DNA from: Mucilaginibacter sp. SG564
Lineage (GTDB): Bacteria; Bacteroidota; Bacteroidia; Sphingobacteriales; Sphingobacteriaceae
Direction of reading: 5' to 3'
NCBI RefSeq assembly: GCF_013149275.1
Contig: NZ_JABGNA010000003.1
Span: 186,001-250,000, forward strand
Length of the DNA: 64,000 bases
How positions within the stretch are numbered: position 1 is the stretch's first letter; the number at the start of each line of letters is the position of its first letter. The position numbers and the translations under genes were made by a program. The notes beneath the pieces were generated by a model. It saw only the letters and a list, made by a program, of their open reading frames with translations, did no database searches and was not told where the DNA came from. Shown one piece after another: positions 25,216 through 33,949 of this stretch.

Positions 25216-27848
25216 CATTTCAAATGTCCAAACTTACTTATTCTGTAGGTAAGGCTCAGCAGTACAAATTGGCTTAGATAGCTTGTTTTATTATTAACTA
25301 TGCTATTATCTATAATACTTTGACTTATTTTATTCCCCTGGTTCAATATATCAGATGCTTGTAGTCTTAGCATCAGTTTTTGTTTTAAGAAAAAACAGGA
25401 GGCCGTCGCGTCAACAATAAATGGATTGTTTGCGCCAATATTAGTATATCCATGAATGAGGCTTTTACTTGCTGCAAGATTTAAGGTCACATTTTTAAAA
25501 AAGGTAACATTTTCATTTAGTGCAAACACCCATCTGGTCACGGTAGTAGTTAATCCTTCACCTATTATATAATGATTAAAACTTGCTGTATAATTAACAG
25601 ATGCTTCGGTGTCGGTATGTTTAAGGGTATTAGTTATTTTAATAGTTTGTGAAAAATTACGGGAAAAATTAAACGCTTTGTTGTTGTCGGCATAAACTAC
25701 CTGGCGGGCAAAGTTGGCATTTCCGTAAAAGCTGGTTTTTAAAGCAGCAGCAGAAATTTTTATTGGCATGGAATATCCATAACTGGCGTTGAGCTGGTAT
25801 TCTCCACTGGCATTTAAAAAATGGGTTTCCCGCCTTAATAAATTCAAGGAATCCGTAATAATTAGCGAGTTGCTGACTATTTTGTTTTGGATAACTGATG
25901 CCGATAACGCTGCATTAATTATGCGACGAGAATGATTACCCCAATGCTGAAAGTTAAATTCTAATCGATTATTAAATGAGGTTTTTAGATTAGGGTTTCC
26001 AATAGTAATATTTTGTATATCCCGGATATCCGGCACAGGGTTCAATTCTTCAATTGAAGGAGCCTGGCTGTTACCAGAGTAGTTCGCTTCCCAGGTTGTG
26101 CTTGTACTGGGGTTGTAACTCAAAGTAAAAACTGGTGAGAAATTATATATAGCTTGTTTAATCTTATTTTCACTTCCTGGAGAAAAAGTCGATAACGAGT
26201 TCTTTTGTCCACTTATACCTTGCGTCAAGCTAAACTTCTGTCCGGTAAAACGGTAATTTATACTTATTTTTTGAGTTTGGGTTGTGTTCTCGAGATGTTG
26301 ATTAAGTGAATCAAGCCCTAATCTCAAGAGAGATGGATATACATCGGTTAGCTGGATTGTTTTTTGTTTGTTTGTTGAAACCTCATAATCGAGATCAAGG
26401 CTGCTTCTGGATGTTAATGGTTGCACAAAAGATACAGTTAAGTCTGTTGCGTTAACCTTTAAAAATCTATTAGTTAAGGTATTAAATATGGAGTCGTTTT
26501 TAAGGCTGTCAACCGTATCATACTCTTTGATATTTCTGTTTACTTGCTCTGCGTTATTGTTGTTATTAGATTTATACTGAAAATTAATCATAATTAACGG
26601 CCCCCGTTTACTCAATTTTCTGCCTATTGTGGCATCAATATTTTGCATGGGGTTTTCACTTTTACTGTAACTACTTGAGACTAATTTTTGATTAATTAGG
26701 CCAGTTTGCAGAGAATTGGATGTAAAATTATCATTAGAGTTACTTTTAGACAAACTTAGGTTTAGTTTAATATATGTTTTTTTGTCTCGTTGATATTTTG
26801 AGTTAAGGTTAAATGAATGGGTATTATTTTCTGCAAATGAAGTGCTGTTAATATCATTTTTTATAGTACCCAAAGAATTTATAGTTTCTGAAAATGTACT
26901 GTTTTGGGCACTTGATTTGGAAACGTTTAAATTATAAAAAGCGCCAATTTTTAAATATTTACTAATATGATCGCTATAATTCAAACTAGCTTGATTTGAG
27001 TTATTTGAGCCAAGCACGTTTGATGCCGTCCTTAAATTTATTGAGCTTGAAATTTGTTTTGATTCTTTCCAATAATTGCCAATTGCATTTGTAGCTACCT
27101 GTTTGCCCGGCCCTCGACTGGCAGTTATATTTCCAAATATTCCATTATTTTTACCTGGTTGGGTTACCAAATTTAATAATTTATAAGACGGGCCTTTTTT
27201 AATACCTAAGAAAGCACCATCATCTCCAAAATCATTAATAATTTGAACTTTAGAAAATATGCCGGCGGGTAACTGCTTTATAAGTTCCCTGGTGTTTCCT
27301 GAAAAAAAATCCTCCCCATTTACACGGAGTTTATATATGACCTTCCCCCCTGAAGACAAATAACCATTTCTATCTATCTCTAAGCCAGGTAGTTTTTTAA
27401 GAAGATCTTCCATCAAATCATCATCATTTACCTCAAAAGAAGAAATGTTATACTCGATAGTGTCCCTTTTTAATACAACGGGGGGAGCCTTTTCTTTGAT
27501 GACCACCTCTGCCAGCTGTTTCTCATCGGCGTTTAATTTAATTGGCTCTAAACTAAGTAATTGGGTATGATTTTCTATTAAAAACACAGCATTAAACCCT
27601 ACAAACCCGACGTGGCTTATTTTTAATTGAAAACTACTATAAGAATTAGTCCTTTTAAAAATAAAACCGCCTTTTTCATCACTCCTGGTTTTTAAGGTAT
27701 CAGAACCAATGATCAAAGCAATATTAGCATCACTTATTGGAGATGCCTTAGAATCTATTATAACCCCTTCTATCCTATACGTATTTTGGGCATACGCTGA
27801 ATTTAATAACATGCATAGCGCAATCAATAAAACTACTTTGCAATACAT
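25215..27848 (-). CDS. outer-membrane beta-barrel protein with carboxypeptidase-regulatory domain (TonB-receptor-like)
   Basis: This 877-residue protein has a signal peptide (MYCKVVLLIALCMLLNSAYA) and a CarboxypepD_reg-like domain (about residues 25-110, YRIEGVIIDSKASPI). A plug-like region follows (LLKKLPGLEIDRNGYLSSGG, VNGEDFFSG), then a long Ser/Asn/Thr-rich barrel. It belongs to the 'outer membrane beta-barrel family' of TonB-dependent-receptor relatives that usually lack a SusD partner. Its ligand is unknown. ATG 27848 is chosen for the signal peptide; the longer frame to 27884 crosses the terminator at 27866-27901. Confidence 0.88.
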   Translation of the reverse strand: MYCKVVLLIALCMLLNSAYAQNTYRIEGVIIDSKASPISDANIALIIGSDTLKTRSDEKGGFIFKRTNSYSSFQLKISHVGFVGFNAVFLIENHTQLLSLEPIKLNADEKQLAEVVIKEKAPPVVLKRDTIEYNISSFEVNDDDLMEDLLKKLPGLEIDRNGYLSSGGKVIYKLRVNGEDFFSGNTRELIKQLPAGIFSKVQIINDFGDDGAFLGIKKGPSYKLLNLVTQPGKNNGIFGNITASRGPGKQVATNAIGNYWKESKQISSSINLRTASNVLGSNNSNQASLNYSDHISKYLKIGAFYNLNVSKSSAQNSTFSETINSLGTIKNDINSTSFAENNTHSFNLNSKYQRDKKTYIKLNLSLSKSNSNDNFTSNSLQTGLINQKLVSSSYSKSENPMQNIDATIGRKLSKRGPLIMINFQYKSNNNNNAEQVNRNIKEYDTVDSLKNDSIFNTLTNRFLKVNATDLTVSFVQPLTSRSSLDLDYEVSTNKQKTIQLTDVYPSLLRLGLDSLNQHLENTTQTQKISINYRFTGQKFSLTQGISGQKNSLSTFSPGSENKIKQAIYNFSPVFTLSYNPSTSTTWEANYSGNSQAPSIEELNPVPDIRDIQNITIGNPNLKTSFNNRLEFNFQHWGNHSRRIINAALSASVIQNKIVSNSLIITDSLNLLRRETHFLNASGEYQLNASYGYSMPIKISAAALKTSFYGNANFARQVVYADNNKAFNFSRNFSQTIKITNTLKHTDTEASVNYTASFNHYIIGEGLTTTVTRWVFALNENVTFFKNVTLNLAASKSLIHGYTNIGANNPFIVDATASCFFLKQKLMLRLQASDILNQGNKISQSIIDNSIVNNKTSYLSQFVLLSLTYRISKFGHLK

Positions 27849-27865
27849 ATCATCAGGCACAATCA

Positions 27866-27901
27866 AAAAAACACCACTGGCCAAAGCCGGTGGTGTTTTT
27901 T
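27866..27901 (-). terminator. rho-independent terminator
   Basis: Stem ACACCACTGG/CCGGTGGTGT (one wobble pair) with a short CAAA-type loop is flanked by an A-run on the left and a long T-run on the right. It ends the minus-strand gene at 27926-28591 before the barrel gene starts. Confidence 0.8.
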
Positions 27902-27925
27902 TTTGATTCTTTCAGTGGTATTTTA

Positions 27926-28591
27926 TTAATTTTTGTCTACATTGATATACGACACTTTCCCATCTAAACCATTATGCTCGTGATAGGTAACCTTTACATA
28001 TTCATCTTCAAATGACTTCTGATAGCTGTTTATTTGATAAAAGTCTGTAGGAGGGATCGCTTTTTTTACAAGAATTTCAATCCAATCATCATCTGTTTGA
28101 GCAGAAGGGTTGTCATAAAATGTTATCAACCGCCCCGCAAACATGCCACTTATTTTCAGTGACCTGGTTTCGTCATTTGCCGGAGCCTTCGTATTTTCAT
28201 ATTCCAGGCCGTCATTTCCATGCACAATGAGGTGTAAGAACAGGTCACCCTCACTATATCGGAATCTTCCTTTAGCAGTTGCGTTATAAGGCAGCACGAT
28301 GTCTCCATTGTCAACGATATCTCCTTGTGCAAAGTTCTCCTCATACAATATAATTTCAAGACCTTTATTTGTAGGATTACCATTTGGAATAAACTGACCG
28401 CGGATTAACGAAGCCGGGTCCGGGACATGTCTGCCGATGTCTCCTCCTCCTCCTCCTCCTCCGGAACCTGGGTCGCCGCCTCGGGGTGGTGGAGTGTCGG
28501 TTCGGGGTGGTCTGGTTTGTGCGTTTGAGGCAGGTGCTAAACATAAATACAGCAGAGCTGCTAAAGTAAGTGTAAGTAATTTTTTGTACAT
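27926..28591 (-). CDS. secreted hypothetical protein with poly-Gly linker
   Basis: The 221-residue product has a signal peptide (LLTLTLAALLYLCLAPASNA), then a Pro-rich stretch (RPPRTDTPPPRGGDP) and a run of glycines. A compact C-terminal domain of about 150 residues looks beta-rich (GLEIILYEENFAQGDIVDNG). It should be exported to the periplasm or surface. No family is recognised. ATG 28591 follows a TATCTTTG promoter box; the longer frame to 28720 is AT-rich and would bury the signal peptide. Confidence 0.75.
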   Translation of the reverse strand: MYKKLLTLTLAALLYLCLAPASNAQTRPPRTDTPPPRGGDPGSGGGGGGGDIGRHVPDPASLIRGQFIPNGNPTNKGLEIILYEENFAQGDIVDNGDIVLPYNATAKGRFRYSEGDLFLHLIVHGNDGLEYENTKAPANDETRSLKISGMFAGRLITFYDNPSAQTDDDWIEILVKKAIPPTDFYQINSYQKSFEDEYVKVTYHEHNGLDGKVSYINVDKN

Positions 28592-28627
28592 GCGGATTAT
28601 GATAAGTATAACTACAAAATTAGTTGG

Positions 28628-28635
28628 CAAAGATA
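28628..28635 (-). promoter_or_regulatory. -7 promoter box of the secreted hypothetical gene
   Basis: TATCTTTG on the minus strand matches TAnnTTTG exactly, 37 bases upstream of ATG 28591. CATTGCAATG and GTTGCAAC just upstream (28642-28658) form overlapping palindromes in the -33 region. Confidence 0.55.
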
Positions 28636-28660
28636 GAAAAACATTGCAATGTTGCAACGT

Positions 28661-28702
28661 ATATAATATATTTTTTATATATAATATATATTTTTTTATT
28701 TG
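28661..28702. repeat. pure A/T palindromic tract
   Basis: Two copies of TATAATATAT with T-runs make about 40 bases of almost pure A/T that can fold back on itself, upstream of a promoter. It could be an upstream bending element. Confidence 0.4.
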
Positions 28703-28738
28703 AGAGGCATTTATAAACAATCGCTGTCAGTTTACACG

Positions 28739-28828
28739 GTGATTGGTGTTATCATCATACCAATTTCTACCGTTATTCTGGCTATAATATCATGATGCGG
28801 GGATAACGCCTACCATAATCTGAATGAT
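28739..28828. repeat. about 95-bp dispersed repeat, copy 2
   Basis: GTGATTGGTGTTATC, TTATTCTGGCTATAA and GGATAACGCC align with the copy at 25119-25215. GGTGTTATC and GATAACGCC are partial complements, so the element is itself palindromic. Confidence 0.6.
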
Positions 28829-28834
28829 AAAAAA

Positions 28835-28890
28835 AGACGCATGTGATGCGTCTCTACAATACAAAATGTAGAGGCGCGTTACATGCGTCT
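28835..28890. repeat. inverted repeat AGACGCATGTGATGCG
   Basis: The arms at 28835-28858 and 28867-28890 match in 21 of 24 positions. Each arm also contains a smaller palindrome (GACGCAT...ATGCGTC). A related element is at 48437-48460. It could terminate the lipocalin transcript. Confidence 0.6.
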
Positions 28891-28908
28891 TCAGCTAAAA
28901 TACATTTA

Positions 28909-29439
28909 TCATATTGCCGACACATCAGCAATTTGATCTGTTTTTACCAGCTTACGTACGTCGAAACCTTTATTGGCAGCGTTTACCACCAACTCATTAT
29001 ATGTTTGCTCATCCAGCGTGGGGCGGCGGCTCAGTATCCATAAACTACTGCGGCTGGGGTTACCAACAACAGCGTAGCTGTAATCTTTAGCCAGATCAAT
29101 AATCCAGTATTTACCCCTGAAAGGCCAGAAGAACTCCACGTCGAGCTTGGCGTTAGTACGATCGGTTACAAAGGCCCTTCCTTCTTTTACTTTCAGGTCG
29201 CCATCCTGGATACAACGGTTTTTGACGATGAGTGAACCGTTCTCGGCCAGTCCATACGTTGCCGATGTGCACATACATCCTTTTTCAAAAGCTTTTGGGA
29301 AGGCAGCTATTTCAAACCAGGTGCCTAAATATTTTTTTAGTTCTACGTATTTAACAGTTTCTAAAGGCTTACACCTGGCTTGCAGGGCCAACGCGGTTAA
29401 ACCTAAAACCACAGATGTTGCTAAAATCTCTTTTTTCAT
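28909..29439 (-). CDS. lipocalin family protein (Blc-like)
   Basis: This 176-residue exported lipocalin has a hydrophobic N-terminal segment (MKKEILATSVVLGLTALAL), then the lipocalin GxW motif in KYLGTWFEIAAFPKAFEKGC, central KGRAFVTD-like and FFWPFRGKYWIIDL strands, and the Blc-type end YAVVGNPSRSSLWILSR. Bacterial Blc proteins bind lysophospholipids or fatty acids at the envelope. There is no clear lipobox, so it may be soluble or anchored by its signal. ATG 29439 is preferred; the frame to 29487 adds non-signal residues. Confidence 0.9.
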   Translation of the reverse strand: MKKEILATSVVLGLTALALQARCKPLETVKYVELKKYLGTWFEIAAFPKAFEKGCMCTSATYGLAENGSLIVKNRCIQDGDLKVKEGRAFVTDRTNAKLDVEFFWPFRGKYWIIDLAKDYSYAVVGNPSRSSLWILSRRPTLDEQTYNELVVNAANKGFDVRKLVKTDQIADVSAI

Positions 29440-29520
29440 ACAACAACAACGATTATAGCCCTCAAAAAGTTTAAGCCAAAAACGCATATTTAGTACAATT
29501 TCCTGCTTTAAATATTTAAT

Positions 29521-29528
29521 TACCTTTG
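29521..29528 (+). promoter_or_regulatory. -7 promoter box of the NAD-binding epimerase-like gene
   Basis: TACCTTTG matches TAnnTTTG exactly and lies 36 bases before the ATG at 29564. Confidence 0.6.
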
Positions 29529-29563
29529 CGCCAATTCATTAAAACGAAACTCCCGGACAAGCC

Positions 29564-30370
29564 ATGGTGCAGAAGATGAACATCAGTATTTTAGGTTGCG
29601 GCTGGTATGGCCAGGCACTGGCAAAGGCCCTGATCAATGCAGGCCACGCGGTGAAAGGTTCTACCACATCCCAACAAAAAATGTCAGCCCTGGCTGCTGA
29701 TGGTATTGCCCCCTACCTGGTGAGCTTTTTACCCGGTGATGAACACTATGACGATTCATTTTTTACCTCCGATGTACTTTTTATCTGTATCCCCCCCAAA
29801 AGCAGGAGCGGCGAAGGACCCGGGTTTATTGATAAGGTACGGGGAATTATCAAGGCCATCAAAAAGCATAGTGTAAAAAAGGTGGTATTCATCAGTTCAA
29901 CGGCGGTGTATGCTGATATAAACGCGGAGGTTGATGAGTTAAGTGATCCGCAACCCAATATAGAAGCAGGCAGGATATTACTACAAGCAGAAGATCTGTT
30001 CAGAGCCGAAAACACATTTAAAACCACAATTATCCGCTTTGCGGGATTGATCGGACCTGGGCGTGACCCAGGCAGGTTCTTTGCCGGTAAAAAAGATATT
30101 GCCAATGGCAGGGCACCGGTTAACCTTATTCACCTGGATGATTGTATCGGTTTGAGTATGGCTATACTTGACCGGCAGGCGTTTGGCTATTTGTTCAACG
30201 GCTGTTCTCCTCATCATCCGGCCAAGTCTGCATTTTATACTAAAGCAGCTGTTAATTCAGGCTTGGAGACTCCGGAATTTATTGATGAGTTGAAGGAGTG
30301 GAAAATGGTACGGAGTGTACAGGTAGAGGCGATCTTGGGGTATGGATACAAAGCAGCACCAAATGCATGA
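29564..30370 (+). CDS. NAD(P)-dependent epimerase/oxidoreductase, YeeZ-like
   Basis: The 268-residue protein has a Rossmann fold with the N-terminal ILGCGWYGQALAKALINAGH dinucleotide site, a strand ending FICIPP, KKVVFISSTAVY (extended-SDR Ser and Tyr), and IRFAGLIGPGRDPGRF. It resembles the YeeZ group of atypical extended SDR proteins, whose substrates are unknown. An ATG at 29576 could also serve as start. It is divergent from the lipocalin gene, and no operon partner is visible. Confidence 0.85.
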   Translation: MVQKMNISILGCGWYGQALAKALINAGHAVKGSTTSQQKMSALAADGIAPYLVSFLPGDEHYDDSFFTSDVLFICIPPKSRSGEGPGFIDKVRGIIKAIKKHSVKKVVFISSTAVYADINAEVDELSDPQPNIEAGRILLQAEDLFRAENTFKTTIIRFAGLIGPGRDPGRFFAGKKDIANGRAPVNLIHLDDCIGLSMAILDRQAFGYLFNGCSPHHPAKSAFYTKAAVNSGLETPEFIDELKEWKMVRSVQVEAILGYGYKAAPNA

Positions 30371-30580
30371 TCCTTTTCTGCATTTGGGGAAAATTGAATT
30401 ATCCTGGTTACTGCAACAACATGCCTCACCTAAATCTTACATATTTAGCTATTCGTTTTCCTGGCGAGGCTTTGATATTTATCTGCAAATTATTGTATTT
30501 TGTTAGCTTTTTTCTTATATATGTAAGTACAATTTACATTCTTTTACGCTCCTTAATAGACCTTATCAATTCATTTTTGC

Positions 30581-31726
30581 ATGGAGAATTTATTTTCTGG
30601 CATATTAAGTTCAATTAAATATTACTTCAAAGCTATACGACTATTTTGGAAAGGCGAAATAGGAATTTATTTTTTATTGTTTAGGGATAATGTAGAATTC
30701 TCCGAGATTAAGAAATATACGTTATTACTATTATCTTTTTTCTTTTTTTATGTTATTGGTTTAACAATTGGCACTGCCGATTTTATTTTGGGGTATCAGG
30801 TCGTATCTAAATCATATAACCTGTTTGTAAGTAATCTGTTAACCAATAATAATTATAAAGACAATTTCAAGTTATTATTATCAATAGTGCTGATTTTAGA
30901 ATTTCTTGCATTTATTTTTGCAAAGAAAAAAGACAGAGCACTACTTTCCAGATATAATTTCTTATTGGCCTCATGGACGTTTTCTTTTATGAGCTTTTTG
31001 GTAATTATTGCATCCATCTTCGGCTCTGTATTACATTGGCTAAATGCTTCTGAAAATGTCCGTGATATTACAATCGGGTTAGTTGTAATAGTTAGCTTCA
31101 TATTTGTGCTCGGTTTATTTATTTCACCGTGGCTAGCACTATCAAAAGCAAAAAAAAGAGGGGTTATCAGTGAGGGCCTTGAAGGGTCGGGGGCGTTATT
31201 AAATATACTAATCCCTGTTATCATATTTTTTCTGTTAAAGGGTGTATTCAAAACACCTGAAATACAAAACAAAGTATATTTTTTAAATGGGGACAAAAGC
31301 ACACTTAATTTGCAATTAAAGCAGTTGGATCAATTTAAGTATTCCATTCAAACCACTTTTATTATCGAGAATGATCATACAGAGAATTATATTTTAAAAC
31401 CAGGCGAGAATAATTATTTCATTTTTTGGAATATAGTTGATGCAAATGAAAAAACTGATACTGCCTATAGTGATACTATCATGTTACGGAGCCTCGATGC
31501 AAATCAAGTTAATATCGCCCCTAAAACACCTCAAAAAATTAATCTAACAGGTTATATCACTGCGCACGAATATTATAAGTTAAAATATTTAAAGAATAGC
31601 ACAGTGGAAAAACTTATACATCTAAGTATTAAGACTGTGAATTTAGAGAATATTCAGTTAGCATATGTTCCTTTAACTATAAAGGAAATTAGTTTTCTTG
31701 ATAGCTTAAAAACAATAAAAAAGTAA
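30581..31726 (+). CDS. hypothetical integral membrane protein
   Basis: This 381-residue protein has about five predicted helices (near residues 45-68, 100-113, 128-150, 164-186 and 205-221) and then a soluble C-terminal domain of about 155 residues, rich in Asn, Thr and Lys. The DNA is clearly more AT-rich than its neighbours, which hints at transfer or relaxed selection. No family is recognised. It stands alone between an SDR gene and the convergent glycan locus. Confidence 0.7.
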   Translation: MENLFSGILSSIKYYFKAIRLFWKGEIGIYFLLFRDNVEFSEIKKYTLLLLSFFFFYVIGLTIGTADFILGYQVVSKSYNLFVSNLLTNNNYKDNFKLLLSIVLILEFLAFIFAKKKDRALLSRYNFLLASWTFSFMSFLVIIASIFGSVLHWLNASENVRDITIGLVVIVSFIFVLGLFISPWLALSKAKKRGVISEGLEGSGALLNILIPVIIFFLLKGVFKTPEIQNKVYFLNGDKSTLNLQLKQLDQFKYSIQTTFIIENDHTENYILKPGENNYFIFWNIVDANEKTDTAYSDTIMLRSLDANQVNIAPKTPQKINLTGYITAHEYYKLKYLKNSTVEKLIHLSIKTVNLENIQLAYVPLTIKEISFLDSLKTIKK

Positions 31727-31766
31727 AGATTTATCCTATTTCCGCACATTCCTCGTTTTTAGTTTT

Positions 31767-33938
31767 TTAAATCTTCGGCTTTTCACCCATCACAAAAACC
31801 AACCGCCCGCCTTTTAAAATATCAAAGTGCCTGATATAATTTTTCAGATAAGGTTTACCATTCAGGCTGATGCTTTGCACGTATTTATTGGCCTTTGATA
31901 GCCCTTTGGATTCGATAACAAAACTTTTGCCGTTAGTTACGCTAATGTTTATCCTGCTCAGTTGCGGCGCACCAAAAACGTAGCGGCCATCAGCAGGATT
32001 AACGGGATAAAAACCGAGGGCCGTAAAAATATACCAGGCCGACATTTGGCCGCAGTCATCATTGCCCGAAAGGCCATCGGGTTTGTTCTGATAAAACTGA
32101 TCGGCTATCTGGCGTACCAGGCGTTGGGTTTTGTAGGGTTGCCCAGCAAGTGTGTACAGGTAGGCTACGTGATGATTGGGCTCATTACCATGGGCATACT
32201 GCCCTATCAAGCCGGTAACATCCAGCGTGGAACCTTTGCCAAATACTTTGGAGCTCATGCTGAACAAGGAATCGAGCTTAGCGGTGAAAGGCTTATTCCC
32301 ACCCATGAGTTTGATCAACCCGGGAATATCCTGCTGTACCGACCATACATATTGCCAGGCATTGCCCTCGGTATAATCGCCGCCGATAGCCAGCTGACCG
32401 CTATCCAGGTTGGCAAAGGGACGCACCCAATCGCCATTAGCTAAACGGCCCCGCATCAGGTTGGTCGATTTGTCAAACAGGTTCATATAATATTTTGATC
32501 GCTTGTTGAAATAATTATAATCGTCTGTTTTATGCAGGGATTTGGCCAGTTGCGCGGCGCACCAATCGTCATAAGCGGCTTCCAGCGTGCGGGAAACGGC
32601 CTCGCGTTTTACCGAGTCTGAAGGCAGGTAGCCGTAACGCGTATACGTATCCCAGTTATATTTAGGGTTTTTATGATTGGTAAGCGAAACTTTAATAGCG
32701 GCAAATGCCTGCTCCCGGTCAAATCCTTTAATGCCTTTTAGCGCGGCATCTACTATGGCGGGCACCGCGTGATTACCGATCATGGCGAAGCTTTCCTTGC
32801 CCCATAAAGTCCAAACGGGTAATAGTTTGGCGGTATTAAAATGCTGCAGCATGGTCTCGATGATCTGCCCGTCTTTATCCGAACACATCAAAGTATAATA
32901 TGGCTGCGCGGCCCGGTAAGTATCCCATAGCGAAAGGGTGGAATAATACACCTTATCTGCCGATTGATGAACTTCACCATCCGCACCACGGTATCGCCCA
33001 TCTGCATCGGCGATATTGTTAGGTTGGATGAGGGCGTGGTAAATGCTGGTATAAAAGGCTGTTTTTTGAGCTCCGGTGCCTTCGGCTTTCATCCGGTTGA
33101 AATAGCTTTCCCAAACTTTGGAGGCCTCGGCTTTAACCTGGTCAAAAGTTTTGTTCAGTGTTTCGGCAGCCAGGTTTTTGCGGGCACCATCGATGCTTAC
33201 GCCTGATATTGCCACTTTAACTTCGATGGTCTCGCCGGGTTGGGTATCAAAGTCGACTATCAAACGGCGATGATCCTCATCAATAAAATGCGAACCGGTA
33301 AAAGCCTTGCTAAACTGCGCGGTGAAATAAACTTTCTTTTCCACCCATTGACTGCTGAAGGCATACCCGCTGACAGTTGTTTTTGAATCGATAGAGATAC
33401 TGCCTTCGGATACATGCTCTTTCAACTCTTCGGCATTCTCCACCAGGCCACTTTGTATATCAATAAGCAGGTGCGATTGCCCGGCTTTGTTAAAGGTGTA
33501 GCGGTGCAAGCCTGTATGCGCAGAGGCTGTAAGCTGTACTTTGATGTCGTGATCATCCAGCTCCACTTCATAATAACCCGGCGAAGCTTTTTCCTTACGG
33601 TGTGAAAACCTGCTGACGAATTGTTGTGGCTCCTTTCCCTGGAATGGGAAGAACAGCACATCGCCCAGATCAACTCCGCCTGTGCCGCTTAAATGGGTAT
33701 GAGCAAAGCCGGTGATGGTGCTATCTTCATAACGGTAACCCGACGAATAATGCCAGCCGAAGTTGCCGGTTTCCGGGCTCAGCTGCACCATACCAAACGG
33801 CACCGTAGCCCCTGGAAAGGTATGCCCTGTAGCGGAAGTGCCAATAAACGGATCAACATACTGGCTATAGCCCTGGGCATGAGCTGCAGCTATGATCAGG
33901 AATGCCACTACAGTTAAACTCCATTTTTTCTGCATCAT
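31767..33938 (-). CDS. GH92 alpha-mannosidase
   Basis: This 723-residue secreted glycoside hydrolase has a signal peptide (MMQKKWSLTVVAFLIIAAAHA). The start YSQYVDPFIGTSATGHTFPG is the hallmark of GH92, and the C-terminal catalytic-region motif GNDDCGQMSAWYIFTALGFY is also present. GH92 enzymes are calcium-dependent exo-alpha-mannosidases, mostly acting on alpha-1,2/1,3/1,6 mannose of N-glycans or yeast mannan. It is the last gene of the locus led by SusC at 45229 and follows the GH20 gene by 11 bases. Confidence 0.95.
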   Translation of the reverse strand: MMQKKWSLTVVAFLIIAAAHAQGYSQYVDPFIGTSATGHTFPGATVPFGMVQLSPETGNFGWHYSSGYRYEDSTITGFAHTHLSGTGGVDLGDVLFFPFQGKEPQQFVSRFSHRKEKASPGYYEVELDDHDIKVQLTASAHTGLHRYTFNKAGQSHLLIDIQSGLVENAEELKEHVSEGSISIDSKTTVSGYAFSSQWVEKKVYFTAQFSKAFTGSHFIDEDHRRLIVDFDTQPGETIEVKVAISGVSIDGARKNLAAETLNKTFDQVKAEASKVWESYFNRMKAEGTGAQKTAFYTSIYHALIQPNNIADADGRYRGADGEVHQSADKVYYSTLSLWDTYRAAQPYYTLMCSDKDGQIIETMLQHFNTAKLLPVWTLWGKESFAMIGNHAVPAIVDAALKGIKGFDREQAFAAIKVSLTNHKNPKYNWDTYTRYGYLPSDSVKREAVSRTLEAAYDDWCAAQLAKSLHKTDDYNYFNKRSKYYMNLFDKSTNLMRGRLANGDWVRPFANLDSGQLAIGGDYTEGNAWQYVWSVQQDIPGLIKLMGGNKPFTAKLDSLFSMSSKVFGKGSTLDVTGLIGQYAHGNEPNHHVAYLYTLAGQPYKTQRLVRQIADQFYQNKPDGLSGNDDCGQMSAWYIFTALGFYPVNPADGRYVFGAPQLSRINISVTNGKSFVIESKGLSKANKYVQSISLNGKPYLKNYIRHFDILKGGRLVFVMGEKPKI

Positions 33939-33949
33939 ACTGGTATGAT

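Noticed and set aside
30298..30618. 106-codon frame overlapping the end of the SDR gene
   Set aside because: It overlaps a well-supported gene in another frame and its tail is AT-rich low-complexity sequence.
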